Shown piece after piece: positions 1 through 12,500 of a DNA stretch of 64,000 nt. The translations under genes were made by a program, and so were the position numbers. Source of the stretch: Acanthococcus lagerstroemiae (Eukaryota > Arthropoda > Insecta > Hemiptera > Eriococcidae). Each line of letters opens with the position of its first letter. Within the stretch, counting starts at the first letter, position 1. The notes under the pieces were generated by a model, which worked only from the letters and a program-made list of their open reading frames with translations, searched no databases and was not told where the DNA came from. The stretch lies in NCBI GenBank assembly GCA_031841125.1, contig CM063113.1, positions 22,961,312 to 23,025,311 of the forward strand, given 5' to 3'.

Positions 1-60
1 TTTGCCAAAGAGACGTCGGGTTCTCGAGATAATTTTCGATCCGCAGTCCCTCATTCGCAC

Positions 61-223
61 CAGGGCCGTATACAAGCCCCCTGGGTACGGCCGTGCGCTT
101 AAAAATTCAGAAGAATGCGGATCTCAGAAACATTAGAAAATAAATTTACTCGTAGTTTAATACATCTCATATGTTAGGTCAACCCCCCCCCCCCCCCTCG
201 TCATATTCCTGGATACGGCACTA
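61..223. mobile_element. hAT-like MITE, 163 bases
   Basis: The left end reads CAGGGCCGTATAC and the right end, reversed, reads TAGTGCCGTATCC. The flanks 53-60 (ATTCGCAC) and 224-231 (ATTCGCAT) agree at 7 of 8 bases, as expected for an aged hAT 8-base target duplication. The interior has a poly-C run near 182-197. Confidence 0.55.
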
Positions 224-386
224 ATTCGCATTGAGCTGATAGTAAACCTTTGTTCAGATCAATTCGAAAGTGAATTCCTGAAGCGAACGTAAAGGTCACA
301 AGTCCTTGAATTCTGTCAAGTTTTGATTGTATTGAAAATCAATCGAGTGATTAACTATTCATGCTGTGGATTGCTTACTGTTACAG

Positions 387-533
387 GAAGTTATATTAGT
401 GCTAGAAAATTATACTCGTGAGTTTCATAACCTGGCCGAATGGTTTCGAGTGAAATGGGAGTACGAAAATACTCCTCCGCCTGAGCGGCCGAATTCACTG
501 GCATGGGAAATCAGAAAATCGTCTCCCGGAAAG
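387..533 (+). CDS. SCAPER: SCAPER exon a: N-terminal conserved block
   Basis: The acceptor is TTACAG before 387 and the donor is AAG/GTACTA after 533; the exon is exactly 49 codons. It encodes the family block with [13 protein letters not shown] and [13 protein letters not shown], which matches the SLAWEVKKMSPG block of vertebrate SCAPER. The open frame continues past the donor to base 800, but that extension does not resemble the family and is read as intron. Confidence 0.9.
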
Positions 534-3500
534 GTACTATTTATTTTATTCTATGACATGCGATTTCGGAGAAGCGAAGTCATGACGGCTGTTATTATCG
601 TTCGGTTTCATTCAAACGTGAAAATGAATGGGTTTAGGGGTATGTGGGATAAGTCGTGGAAATATTTACGAGTAGGTGATTTGTTGTTCGTGGAAATCAA
701 TGGCATCATAGGCGCATTGTATTATGTTCTCCAACTCGAGGCTTTCAACGTTTATATTAAGCGTTACGTTTCCTTGATTCCTCAGTTCAGAGCCAATTAA
801 TTGTTTATACATTCCCACGTTGAGTTACAGACTTCTGCTCGATGTAAAAAGTCCACATTTTTTGTCTTTCGATTATTTTTTCTTGAAAATTTGCTATCGT
901 GGGTGTGTACCTTTCCTCAGTGAAGAATGATCATGTTCAATCAAACTGCCTATGAAATGAAACCTCACATTGTATACCTCGAAATGGAATGAACTTGGAA
1001 AATTATCTTTACACTACACTGACCCTGTGTTGAGAAATATAGATTTTTGACACTTTTCTTTTTAGGGGTCCTGAAGAGCCATGCCTCCTGTGCTTACAAT
1101 TGTGCCTTTCCATTTTTGAGAATTCACTCTGCCTTTTCTTCTTCAGTTCTCCCTACCTCTTTTCTAATTTTGCACTTCCTAAAATCCGCCCTTTCGAGCA
1201 TTACCTCAGAGACGTCGGGGAGGCTGTTCGGACTGGCGTCGCCCTCTTCACGTCTTGCCGAAAAACCGGCCTAGGTCGAAATGTAGCGAGTTGCTGCATG
1301 GGCTCGAACCCGGGATCTTCGGATTCCGAGACCAACGCGCTATCCACTCGGCCAACCAGACCCCCCCCCCCCCAGTTACCCATATCAAAAACTAGCCGTA
1401 TTTTGTGTAATTATCGACTACCAAGTTCTCAAACTGGTAAAATTAATTTGAATATTTTGACTTAAAATTTAAATCGGATATATTCAGCTCCCCTGTCTCC
1501 CTTCCCTTCGGTAAAATCATTCCAAGGAGAGTGTATTGATAGAAAATTTGAATCTGTGTGTTTAGAATTATTGAAAGAAAAAGTGAAAATTCTTTTTAGT
1601 TGCTTAATTTCGGAATTCCTATCAGTTAGGAAAATGATATCCTTAGTTGAAAAGAATTATTTGTCCTCATCGTCCTTGTACTTGTTATTAACATTTTTCT
1701 TGTTGGCACAATCAACATTTCGTAGGAATTAGAATTCTCCCTTCCCCCAACAAAATTGCCTCTAGGTGTTTTTGGTTGAAAATTGAGGCAACCACCGGGG
1801 AGGTTGTAGATTAGATGTGGAAGTCTTAAAAACTAATGTATTGAAGGCATTTTTCAAATTTTGACTGTCTTTGAATTTAATTTTGTGGTTAACTTGACCT
1901 TAAACTGAAAATTGAAACGCTGGTTGGGAACAAGACGAAAATGAAAGTCAAAAAGTTTATGAATTTGAGTATGAATAGCATTTCCTTTGGGATTGCGGTC
2001 GGTGAAGTTACTGAAGTTGTTTTTGATATGGATCGACGCGGAGCGGAAATCCTGAGCCTGCAGTAACTCAGAGTCGGAGTTAAAGCTGAGAGCCAATCCT
2101 CTGTTTTCTTGGAACCGGATTTGTGATTTGTTCCCTGGTTTAGATTCAATGAAGCTTGACAGTGTTAGTGGAGAGAAATTGGGCAGACAGATTCATTGTT
2201 GCTTAGAGTGACCGTCTGTTTCCCATACGGTTTCGATGTTCCTTCCTGAATCGGAGCTTGAAATCAATCTGTGGACTGATTTTGTCGGAGCATACCACAG
2301 TTTTATAATCAGAACTATCGCAGTAAAAAGAACGTTGTAAAAACTGCTTATTTATTTATTTGTGCCTTGCCCGACGGTGGGCTACAATCCGCGATTTTAC
2401 ACGTTTCTGTGAGTTACCGAGGGTTATCGGCCCGGTGGGAGCCGTCACGCCGTCGGATCCACCCAATCACGGGTATAGGCTGCTACCGCCCGCTTTCCAG
2501 CTTGGTCTGTTCCTGGCCACCCGTTGTCATAAAATGGCAAACCTTTTGACAATTTCGTCGTGTCATCTTGTATGGGGTCTGCCCTTCCTCTTTTCTGGTC
2601 CCTTGGGTACCACCCTTCCACAGTTTTATTCCATTTCTCATTCCGGCTTCTAAGTGCCCAGCATAGCGCAGTTTCAGCTATTTGACTGTCCATCCTATAT
2701 CTGCTGTTCTCGTTTTGCAGTGGATCGTTTGAAGCTTGATTTTTTTCTTTTAGCCTCACCTCAAGCCTAGGATTTTGCGTAATAGCGTTTTATAAGTCGT
2801 CCTTGATCGTTTCACTTGAGTTTTAGTCAGGGCTGCGTGGGTCAGCGATGGCTCAATGTACTGCCTGAAAATCCTGGACATAACGGAAGTGCTCGTTTTA
2901 CTATTAAAAATATGGTCATGCGCCCAAAAGTTTCTCAGGCGCTGGAGATACGCGCTTTCAGTTCTTTGTCTTGCCTGTCCTCGAAGGAGATAGTTTGGCC
3001 CAAGTTTTTGTATTCAGAAACTGTTTTGATTACCTGGTTTTCTAGCGAGAAGCTTTTTACCTCATAATTTGACATGATTTTGGATTTTGAGAAATTGATT
3101 GAGAGTCCCACTTTTTTGCTTTCGCTTTCGGCACATAAGGGTCATTCTCTGAATAACATGAAAATTCGCCTGGGCATCTACATATCGGGAACCACCTGAG
3201 CTAGAGGGATAATTTTTTTTTCTCTATACATAGGTAATAGTCTCCCCTATGACCCACAACATCAACTTTCCAAATTTGGTGAAATAAAAATTTTGAAAAA
3301 CCAATTGAAGTTCCAAAATGTCATTCGTCGTGGGTGTGAGTAAAACAACTTTGATCGCAGTAATCGAAAATAACATTTATATTTACAAGTATTGGTATTA
3401 CTGGATAGCATGGTTGTGATGGAGTGCATTGAGATGATGGATTGGTAACAGTGGAAGCATAGTTTCCTGACTCTAATAGACACAGTAGCTGGGATCAAGA

Positions 3501-6500
3501 TCTGTGAGCAAAAAAAAATCATCCGTCATGGGCTGTATTCAACCAATCAGTGAATCGTGTTACTCGATATTTTGTAACCGGAAAAGTGGCTAGACTAATT
3601 CAATACTTTGATAAGAAGACCGGTCAAATGTTTTTCTCTCAATCTTCCTAAGAAAAACCGAGAATTATCAAAATCTCGACAAAATAGCGAGTGTCTAATA
3701 TTTTTTCCGTCATCAGTAATGGGCACTTGTGCACGGTCATGTAAGTTAATGAAAACTTGAACAATACTCGTTTCAGGTAAGTAATAGATCGCAGATGAAA
3801 CTAATCTACTTCATTTTTCTGTAACATAAAAACCTGGGTTCAGACTCACCCATTTTCCTGAAATCGTCATCCGTCATGGGCAATCATTTTTGTCAATCGT
3901 CATGGAAAGACGTATTTGATTTTCATGACGAATAACTCGACTGAGATTTTACAAGGTCGAGTGTTGTAAGAATGTTCTATTATGTATCCCCGAGGAGTTA
4001 GCATAAAAAAAAGTTCATTATTCAATAGTTCAAATTTTGTAAAAATGAATAGCGAATTTTCATGTCATTCAGAGAATGACCCATAGTTCTTTGTCCATCA
4101 TTTCGAGTTCGTCCCAATTACTACTTATCATTGCTATATCGTCGGCAAAGCGTAGGTTATTCAACCTTTTACCATCAATATTGATACCCTTGTCCTCCCA
4201 CCTTAGATTTTGAAACACCTCTTCGAGAACGCTGTTGAAAAAGAGAGTGGGTCCCCTTGTCTTACGCCCCTTTCCAGCCTAAATTTTTCTCCTGAGCGGT
4301 CTAACTTGATGTAGGCCTCAGAATTTTGTAGGTTTTCCAGGATTTTTATCAGATCGGTTCGCACCCCCTGTCCCCCTAGCGCTATCCGGACACTGTGTTT
4401 CACGGAGTCAAAAGCATTATTGAAGTCGAACATAATAATAAACTTCATCTTGTACTCGCGAGCGACCTCGATTAGTCGGTGTAAAGTGAAGATGTGGTGT
4501 ATAGTTGAGTGTGCACTCCTAAAGTCGGCTTGCTCTTCGGGTTGTTGAGAATCCAAAATGCCAAGAATTCTGTTTTTTATTAACTTCAAAAATACTTTAC
4601 ATAATATTCCGTGTGTAGGGTGTGCCGATTCACTTTTTTTCTTCTGTATTCCAGAGCGCTTTCGGCTGTTATGCCATCATCAATGGAGTACCCTAAATGA
4701 GTTTTGTCTCTTGTGGTCCTGTAGTTATAGTCGAGAGTAGTACCGTATGGTAAACTTGTTTATTCTTGTGCTCCTATTGGTTGTCTGTAATTGTGCAGAC
4801 CGTCCAATCCGTGAGGGTTATGTTATTAGCTGGAATACGTTCTCACTTTGGAAGTTAGTTGTTGTGTTTATTAGGTTGTTTTGTTTTGTTTTTGCCTTTA
4901 TTATTATTGCTAGTTGTTCTTTTAATTTTCTTGTGTTGTTTTCTATGTGTATAATTTTATACTTTTCTGTAAATTTGTCATTGTTATGTCCCTGGTCATT
5001 GCAGTGTTTGAAGTTAAGCTTATGGGCCGAAAGTTATTTAAATTCGATTTGTTGCCTTTCTTATGCAACAAGATGATCTCAGACAGGTGCCACTGAGCCG
5101 GCGTTGCCCCGGTGGCCAGCATTTCGTTGGCCAGTACGGTAAAGAAGGGCGTGATGGCCTCTGCAAGAATCTTTAAAAATAAGTTTTAAATTTTATCCGG
5201 TCCTGCCGCCTTGTTTGTTCTTAGGTTCTGTAAGACTTGGAAGATTTCTTTGTTTATAAAGGGCAGCGTCTCCGCCCCACTACTCGGGGCCTGGGTTTCT
5301 TTCCTCCCGGACAACTGTGTTTCTAACTGACTCTGGGTCGGTATAAAGCTCCCGGTAAAATTTCGTAGCTCCCGCACTAATTTCCTTTCCTTTTTTATGT
5401 AAAAGGACTGGTTCGGTTTCTTTCCATTGTGTGGGGGTGTAGCCTGTTTTGAGTATATCTGTAAATAATGAGAGTCAAAGGTTTTGCCAAGGATTTACAA
5501 CAGGTCTTTAATGTTTCATTTTCAATTGCGTCGGGGCCTGGCCTGGAATTTTCCTTTTATTTAGTTCTTGGAGAATTTTTTCAGTTTCTCTCTGTAATAT
5601 CTCTGGTTCCCCCTCCTGGTTGTCCACTTGTATCAGTGGGTGAGTAGTTTTTGTGTTTTTATTTCGTTTGCCCTTGTGCAATTATTCGTAATACTGCGTT
5701 GCTTGTTCAACTATACTTTTCCTATTGTATGTGATGGATGCATCTCCTTGTGATAGTTTTGGCCATAGCTTGGTCCCTCTGCTTAGTATTTTATTCATTG
5801 CTTTTGTTGACCCAGTCTCTTCGATGGTTTCTATTGCCTCACTTTCTTCGTACTCTTGTATGTCTTTTCTAATGTTCTTCTTGATTAGCTTGTTAATTTC
5901 TGTTATTTCTATCTTGTCCCTGTTGTCTATACCTTTTTTACTTTTGAGTTTAGCCCTTTTATTAATTGATTGTTTAGTATTCTGTGATAGTTTATCTTTG
6001 GTTTTTATATTAGTTGGTCGAGTACCAATTCGTTTTCAACCTTGCTGATGCTGTGTGAGGACTTCATAGCGCTCTTGAACACCCTCCTTTTTATAAAAAT
6101 CAGATTTTCAACGTACTCTGTTGATAGTTGGTTTGCTTCTACTTCCTTCTCATATGGTATTCTTAGTGTTGCTGATGGCTTGTTTCTTCTAAAGTTTTTG
6201 AACCTGGGTCTTTTTGGAATATTGAGAGTGCCCTTACAAAATCTGTGGTCTGAGGGAAATTTCATAGAGGGTAATGTTTTTACTTTACTGATCATCTTCA
6301 TATCGTTTGATAGTAAATGGTCCATTTCATTTCTGGTTTGCCCGTTGGGTGGCTGCCCTGTCCATCTACTTCCATATTTCTTTTTAAAATATCTATGGCT
6401 AGTTTAAAACCATTTTTTATAGCGAAATGATTTAACTTGTACCCATTTTCGTTTGTTCGATTGAATAGGAACTTTTCAGTTGCTAGTGAATTTTCTTTTC

Positions 6501-9500
6501 TATCTCCCCACCTTGGCGTTCAAATCACCCATTACCAAAGTAAAATACTCCTTTTCTTTTCCAACAGTTTTGTTTAGCATTTTATAGAATTTTTCGATTT
6601 CTTCCTCTGTGGCAACATTGGTGGGGGCATACTCCTGGATTATTAGCCGATTGACAGAGTTATTGATTTTTATTTTTAGTACAGTTATGCGGTCCGATAT
6701 ACCTTTAACTTCTACAACTCTTTTTGTTATATTTGTATTTATCAGAAAACGAACCCCTTTGTGCCCTTTTGTTTCGTTGTAGTTGTAAAACCAATTTCCG
6801 TTTTTTTTTTGTTTTTTTTTGTACAAAATTTCTCCAGTTCTCTTTGTTCCCCCTAGTCCTATTACATCCCACTTTATGTTTTGTATGCAATGTTTTAGTT
6901 CGACCAGTCTGTCTTCTGTCGCTAAACCTTGCGTGTTGTAGTAAGCTATTCTGAGTTTGGGATTCTTACGTTTGTTTACCTTCCCATTTATTAAGAGAGT
7001 TTTGTTTCTGTTTTTTAGTAAATTTGTGTTGGAAACCAAATTTGCATTTTCTATATTTTTATAATTTTCCAAGTTATTGCGAATTTCTAAGTTTTGAAAA
7101 TTTTCTGGGTTTTTACTCTTTTCTATATTTTTACAATTTTCAGGATTTTTACACATTTCGGTAGCAGGGGGTTTTGATTGGTCTGCAATCCCTCCTGGGA
7201 CCAGCCGGGTTGGGAAGGGCTGGAAACACAGACGTGTTACCACCAGATTAGAAAGATTGGTACTGTACGTGTGTATGTCGTGGACAGCTTACTCAACGGT
7301 CGTGATACCCGTAGCTAGTAAAAGAACTGCAACAGCACACCCTTCGGTACAGAGAAGAAAAACTCTAAAGCAACAAACTGTGGGAAAAGCAACGGCAAAC
7401 TACCCCGACTAACCTGCTCAGAAAAGTTGCGTATCAGAACCGCCACCGCCCGACATCAGATACGGCGCCTGAAGAAGATTCTAACAAGAAGGGGGAAACA
7501 AAAAATGATTTGCAACACTAAAACTTTTTTCCCAATTTTCATTAGTTTCCCAATTATGTATGATTAGATAACTTTACAAACAAAGGTGGAATTTTTTGAA
7601 GGCGTGTATGGTCGTATAGTAATTGATTTGGTATTTTGTGCTTCTTATTACCCCCGCCACCTTCCAAATTTACACCCAGAATCAAATCTGTCATAGGCTC
7701 GAAACCTACAGCAATATATCCAAGGCGCTATATTCGTTTAAATTGCATTTTTCTCAATGCGCTAACGCAGTGTTTGCTTTCAGGTCTTTCGCAAAAGCTG
7801 TCAGCCGAAACCGGGCAGTGCCGCTTGTCGCGGACTAATATTCGAGTTAGACCGAGCCTCCAAAGGCGTGACCGAATCAGGTAACGTACTGCCGCTGAAG
7901 CTGAATTTGAGCACCACAAGTATCATCAACGAACGTGTTCCCGAGAACGGCGTCGAGTCGTATCCGTCCACCGCCGATGCACTTCTCCATCCGGTCGATC
8001 TGAAACCCGTGCACTCGAAGCCGCGCAGCATCGACTGTGGCTGTCAGACTGAAAACGATTCCTTAGCCATCAAGAAAACCGTTTCAGTGGGACGTAAAAT
8101 CGCCACTGCCGGTGTCAGTTCGTTCCCGAAGAAGGTAATCAGCAGAAATCTCTCGATACCGATGGTTCCGGAAAAAAGTACACCCGTCTCTACGCCGTCG
8201 TCCAGACGACTCTCCGGTTGTACCTCGCCCAGGAAGCCGGTGCCAGGACGGAACGTAGCTGCGCCGGAGTTCAAGCCGGCCAAAAGATACAACTTACCGT
8301 CCAAGTCGGAGGAAAGTAGAATCGCCGGCGCCACCGAGAACGCGAACAAAGTGAAAATATCTCGTAGCCAATCGGATTCCGTTTTCGAGACGGCCAATTT
8401 CTTGTTAAAGCGTAAGCCGAACGAGAAACCGTACGCGAGTGTCGAATGTGTCAAATATGTCGGCAAGGATGAACCGGGTCCTAGATCGCCGACTGTGAAA
8501 AAGATGCAAGTCATCACCGAACACCAGGCGATTGTGACGGAAAGTGCACTCGAGGAGCAGAAGACGATATCAGACGGAACAAAGCTCGAGGAAAAGAACA
8601 GTTTAGTCGTAAAACGCGTTCCAGCTCCAGAGAAAGCCGGAAACGAAACTGTAACAGCTCCAGAAACCACCGCTGTTGTCGAGTCTCAAATTTCAGGACC
8701 GACAACTCAGCTTATAAATTCGGAAGTAGTTTCACCGATGGCCGCGTCCACTACCGTAGACTTACAACCGGTTGAAGTGGCTCTCGTTTCCAGCACTAGT
8801 GCTACTGCCACTCGCACCACCTTATCCGCTTCAATTGTGGCATCCCCAACTGCCCGAACGGCGTCCGTATTCGCAAATTCAACCGCTACTCCCTCGTGCA
8901 TACCCGTTCCAACCGTCGAGGGAGTACTCAGCAGCGCATCTTCTGTGACATCCTCCCGGAAAGGCGAGTCTCCCTGTCCGGACCGCTGTGCAGCCGCAAC
9001 GTCGGAAGCGAACAAGAAGCAGGAGGTGCGTAAGATCCCGTTCAAGAACAGTGCGATCAGTCGCTTCAGCGAGCGCCATTATGATTCACGGTCGCACTCG
9101 TCGAACACGGCCAAGCGTAAAGCCAACTCGGCGGTTCCGGCAGGGCTGGCGACTCCGCGAGACCCTAACTCGAATTACGTGAAAAAGGTCGGGGTGCCGA
9201 AAACCTTCGGCGAAGCGAAAAGCGAGCGGCGGCCCAACTGCGATGGGTCGCTGGCGAACGCGGTCCTTCCACCTGCCCCGTCCGCCCTCTCCAGCGATTC
9301 CAAATTATCAAAGTCGACCACCACCGCTCCTCCCAATTATTCAACCGCCATTAAAGGCAACTCGAAAGAGATTGACAACACGCGTTGCAACGGTCAGGAG
9401 CAGCCGCAGCAACGTCCGTACCCGATCTTCGTGCGCAGCAAAACATCGATCGACATGAAAACGGCGTCGGCGGTGGCAAAGCCGGCGACTCCTAAAACCT

Positions 9501-12500
9501 GCAGCGAGGATCGCGATTTACCGCCGCGCACCAGACGCAGCTCCAAAGACACTGACGGCTGGGAAACGGTGATTAGTCGGTCGCGGCGCTCGATTCCAAA
9601 CTCGCTGAATGCGAAAGACAAGTGCAAGGCATTCGACATGAATCGGCGCTTCTACGAGCCGAGTCCGTCCACCTCCCTGCCTTCGCTGGCCATCGCCGTC
9701 GGCAAGGAGAAGTCGCCGGACAGCACAAAGTCGGAAAAGAGCAAAAACCGCCACCATAATAACAGCAACGAGGGCAACAGCGTGGAACGGGGCGTCCACA
9801 CGCGTGGCGATTACAACTACAAGCTGAACAAGGAGCGGCCGATCATAAGCAGCGCCGCCCTGTTTACCACCATTCCGTCGAAACGGAAGAAGTCGAACGA
9901 GAAGGACTCGAAGAAGGCGAAGCCGAGAGAGAACAAACGCAAGTCGAGCAAGGAGTCGGAGAAGCAAACGCGAGAGGAAGACCTGCTGAACGAGGAATCG
10001 TTGCGCCGTAGCAAGGAGCTGCACGAGAAGGAGATGAGCCTGCAGCAGGAGCTCGACGATCTGCAGAACGCCGCCGACCTGGAGACGGACGTGGACTCGG
10101 ACAGCACCGAAGTTGATCCGGACATCGCCGAGCTGTGTCGGAACAACGAGTGTAGCACGGGAGAAAGACGCGCCGTGTTGGAGGCGAAGTACAGCAACGT
10201 GTTGTCGAAGATGACGTGGGCTGAGCAGGTCGAAGCGCTGGATAAGCTGGAGGAGCTGGTCGAACGCGATCCCAGCGGCAGAAGCTTAAAATTCGCCAAG
10301 AACTTCACCTCGCTGAAGCAGTTCGAAGAGTTCATGACGCGCTGGCCGGGAAGGGCGTTGGAGCTGCATCAGAAGCTGTCCTTGCCTTCGCGGAAACGCG
10401 TCAGTCCGGATAGCACAATTCTGCAACAAGAAGCGCGGCAGGCGAAGGCGAAACAGAATCGCGATCAACTGCGGCTGGACAAGTCGGCCAAGATTAAAGA
10501 ACTTTTGAATAAGGTAAGTTCAATCACATTGAATCTCTCAATCATTGAAGCCTGATCAATGCTTTAGAGGAGGGGGGCAGCGGCACTGCTTGCTTGAAAA
10601 TCAGGCGGACTCAGAAACAGCTATGACACTAGTCAAACAGGTCGATAGACTTATGAACAGATAGAACTGACATGTAGACCGACGCGGAGCCGAGGGCCAA
10701 GAGCCATGATCTGTGTATCCTTTATCGGATACATATAATTCGGGCATAAGCTTGGAACAGAAGAAAGAAAGATACGTGAGCGACAAATAGACAGGCCGGC
10801 AGACAGACGATAAGAAAGGAAGAGAGATAGTTGGGTAGATGAGTGAACCGGTAGTGCGATAGAAAGGATACGGACAAGACTAATAGATGATCAGGCTGGT
10901 AAGCGGGTGGGCAGGTAAGCAGATAGACAAACAGACACGAGTGGAGCAATCATCGTTCAAGCGCAACAACTCCCTAGTTTATTCAAAGTGGCAAACGCGT
11001 ATACGTAGGACTGTAAAGATTCCAGGGACCTGCTTGAGTATTGGAGGGAATGTTCGTACAGGATTCCAGTGTAGACTGAATGAGTGATCTGTGCTGTTTG
11101 CATTTTCAACCACCGAGAGAAAACTAATATGATCAAAGGAACCAACTGCAGTCGTACGCCCATTTTCCCATAATATTCAACCGGTTTTCAAACAGTTGTA
11201 CAAATTTTTCGCAGGTAGCAGAAGTGAAGACCATGCAAGCTACGCTGACAGAAGAGCGTCGTAAAATTTACGAGCAGAAGCAGAAACGAGCTGAAGAAAA
11301 TCGAAACCTACATCTGAAGAAAAAACAAGAAAAGGCGCACGACGAGGCTAAGAAACAGAAGGAAATTGCTTTCATAAATGAACTCGAAGCTCAAAATAAG
11401 CGACATGATTTTTACGCCTTGTGCCAGGTAGGATATTACTGAGCAGTTTATGAATTGCTTGGCTGTGTGTACCAAGGAGCTGGTCTCCGTGAGGAGTGAA
11501 AATAGCGAGGGAAGGAGTGTTGTGTTTTTGAAAGAATGGAAACAGGGGAAGGGGTGTTGCATTCCTGAAAAGTCTGAAAATTGAAGAAGCAGATCTCATA
11601 CCCTAAATTCCTGCCAGAAAAGGAACTGATAGTCAGCCAGATAGATAATCTTGCGTTGTGCCAGTCAGCCAGTCCGATAGACTGGTTGGCAGTCGGGGGT
11701 AATTTCCGAAAACCTGGCCCCATTTCGCCCCTGTCAAAAAACAAACTTAAAGACCCGTGATAGCTAGCAAACAAGGAGACAAGCCGACCGATAACTATCT
11801 TAGGCCGTGAAGTAGAGGGGGAAAGCTCTGGTTTTCTGACAACTTCATTTGAACGTCGAAATAGTCCTTCGTTTGTATTCGTGGATCTTCGTCCACTTGA
11901 ATGGCCATATCTTGAACACTTCAATAAAATTGAATAGATTTCGCAATATGAAATTGCCAGACTAATTCTTGACACATCTACTCGTCTGTTGAATCCCACT
12001 TCCGTGGCTCAGGATATTAACAAGTATCAAATTTAACAACTCCCGGAAAAGGGATCTGAATGTACATTCATTTTGTGATTTCCAGGAACAAGAGGATCGT
12101 ATTCAGAGTATTCTTGAGGAGAGGCAACGTCGCCGAGAGGAGAAAGCAGCGAAAGACGCGGCTGTAGAAGAACGACGGAAGGCCATAGAAGCTGAACAAC
12201 AGGTATCTTCTTTTTTATTCCCATCTCATGCTGGACCGAGGATGCCTCTGAGTTCCAGGCTGTCGTTGGATGGTATAAGGTTCCGTATGGTTCGGAATCT
12301 GAACTCATCTCGTGCTCAAAAGCTGTTGTTTGACATCAAATGAACGTGTACACTGCGTCCACTTTCTCACCGGTACAGAATCCTGGGTAGCAGCGCAAAT
12401 ACATGGAGCGGGCAATGGGGGAAATTGCCCCTTCCAGAGAAAAAGATTTCAGGTTATTCAAAATGCTTCAGAAACAGTTGACCCCTGGTCAAGTCTCACG

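Noticed and set aside
534..800. Open frame continuing past the first SCAPER exon
   Set aside because: Similarity to the family stops at the GTACTA donor at 534 and resumes in phase at 7784.
1200..1363. A genuine tRNA gene
   Set aside because: A and B boxes are present, but I cannot draw an acceptor stem, and the same body follows a second degraded copy. SINE is the better reading.
7868..7870. GTG at 7868 as a translation start
   Set aside because: The frame is open upstream to the splice acceptor at 7783, the exon phase fits the upstream exon, and a eukaryotic GTG start is unlikely.
8044..8670. 208-codon minus-strand frame (and others antisense to SCAPER exon b)
   Set aside because: These are shadows of the long GC-richer SCAPER coding exon.
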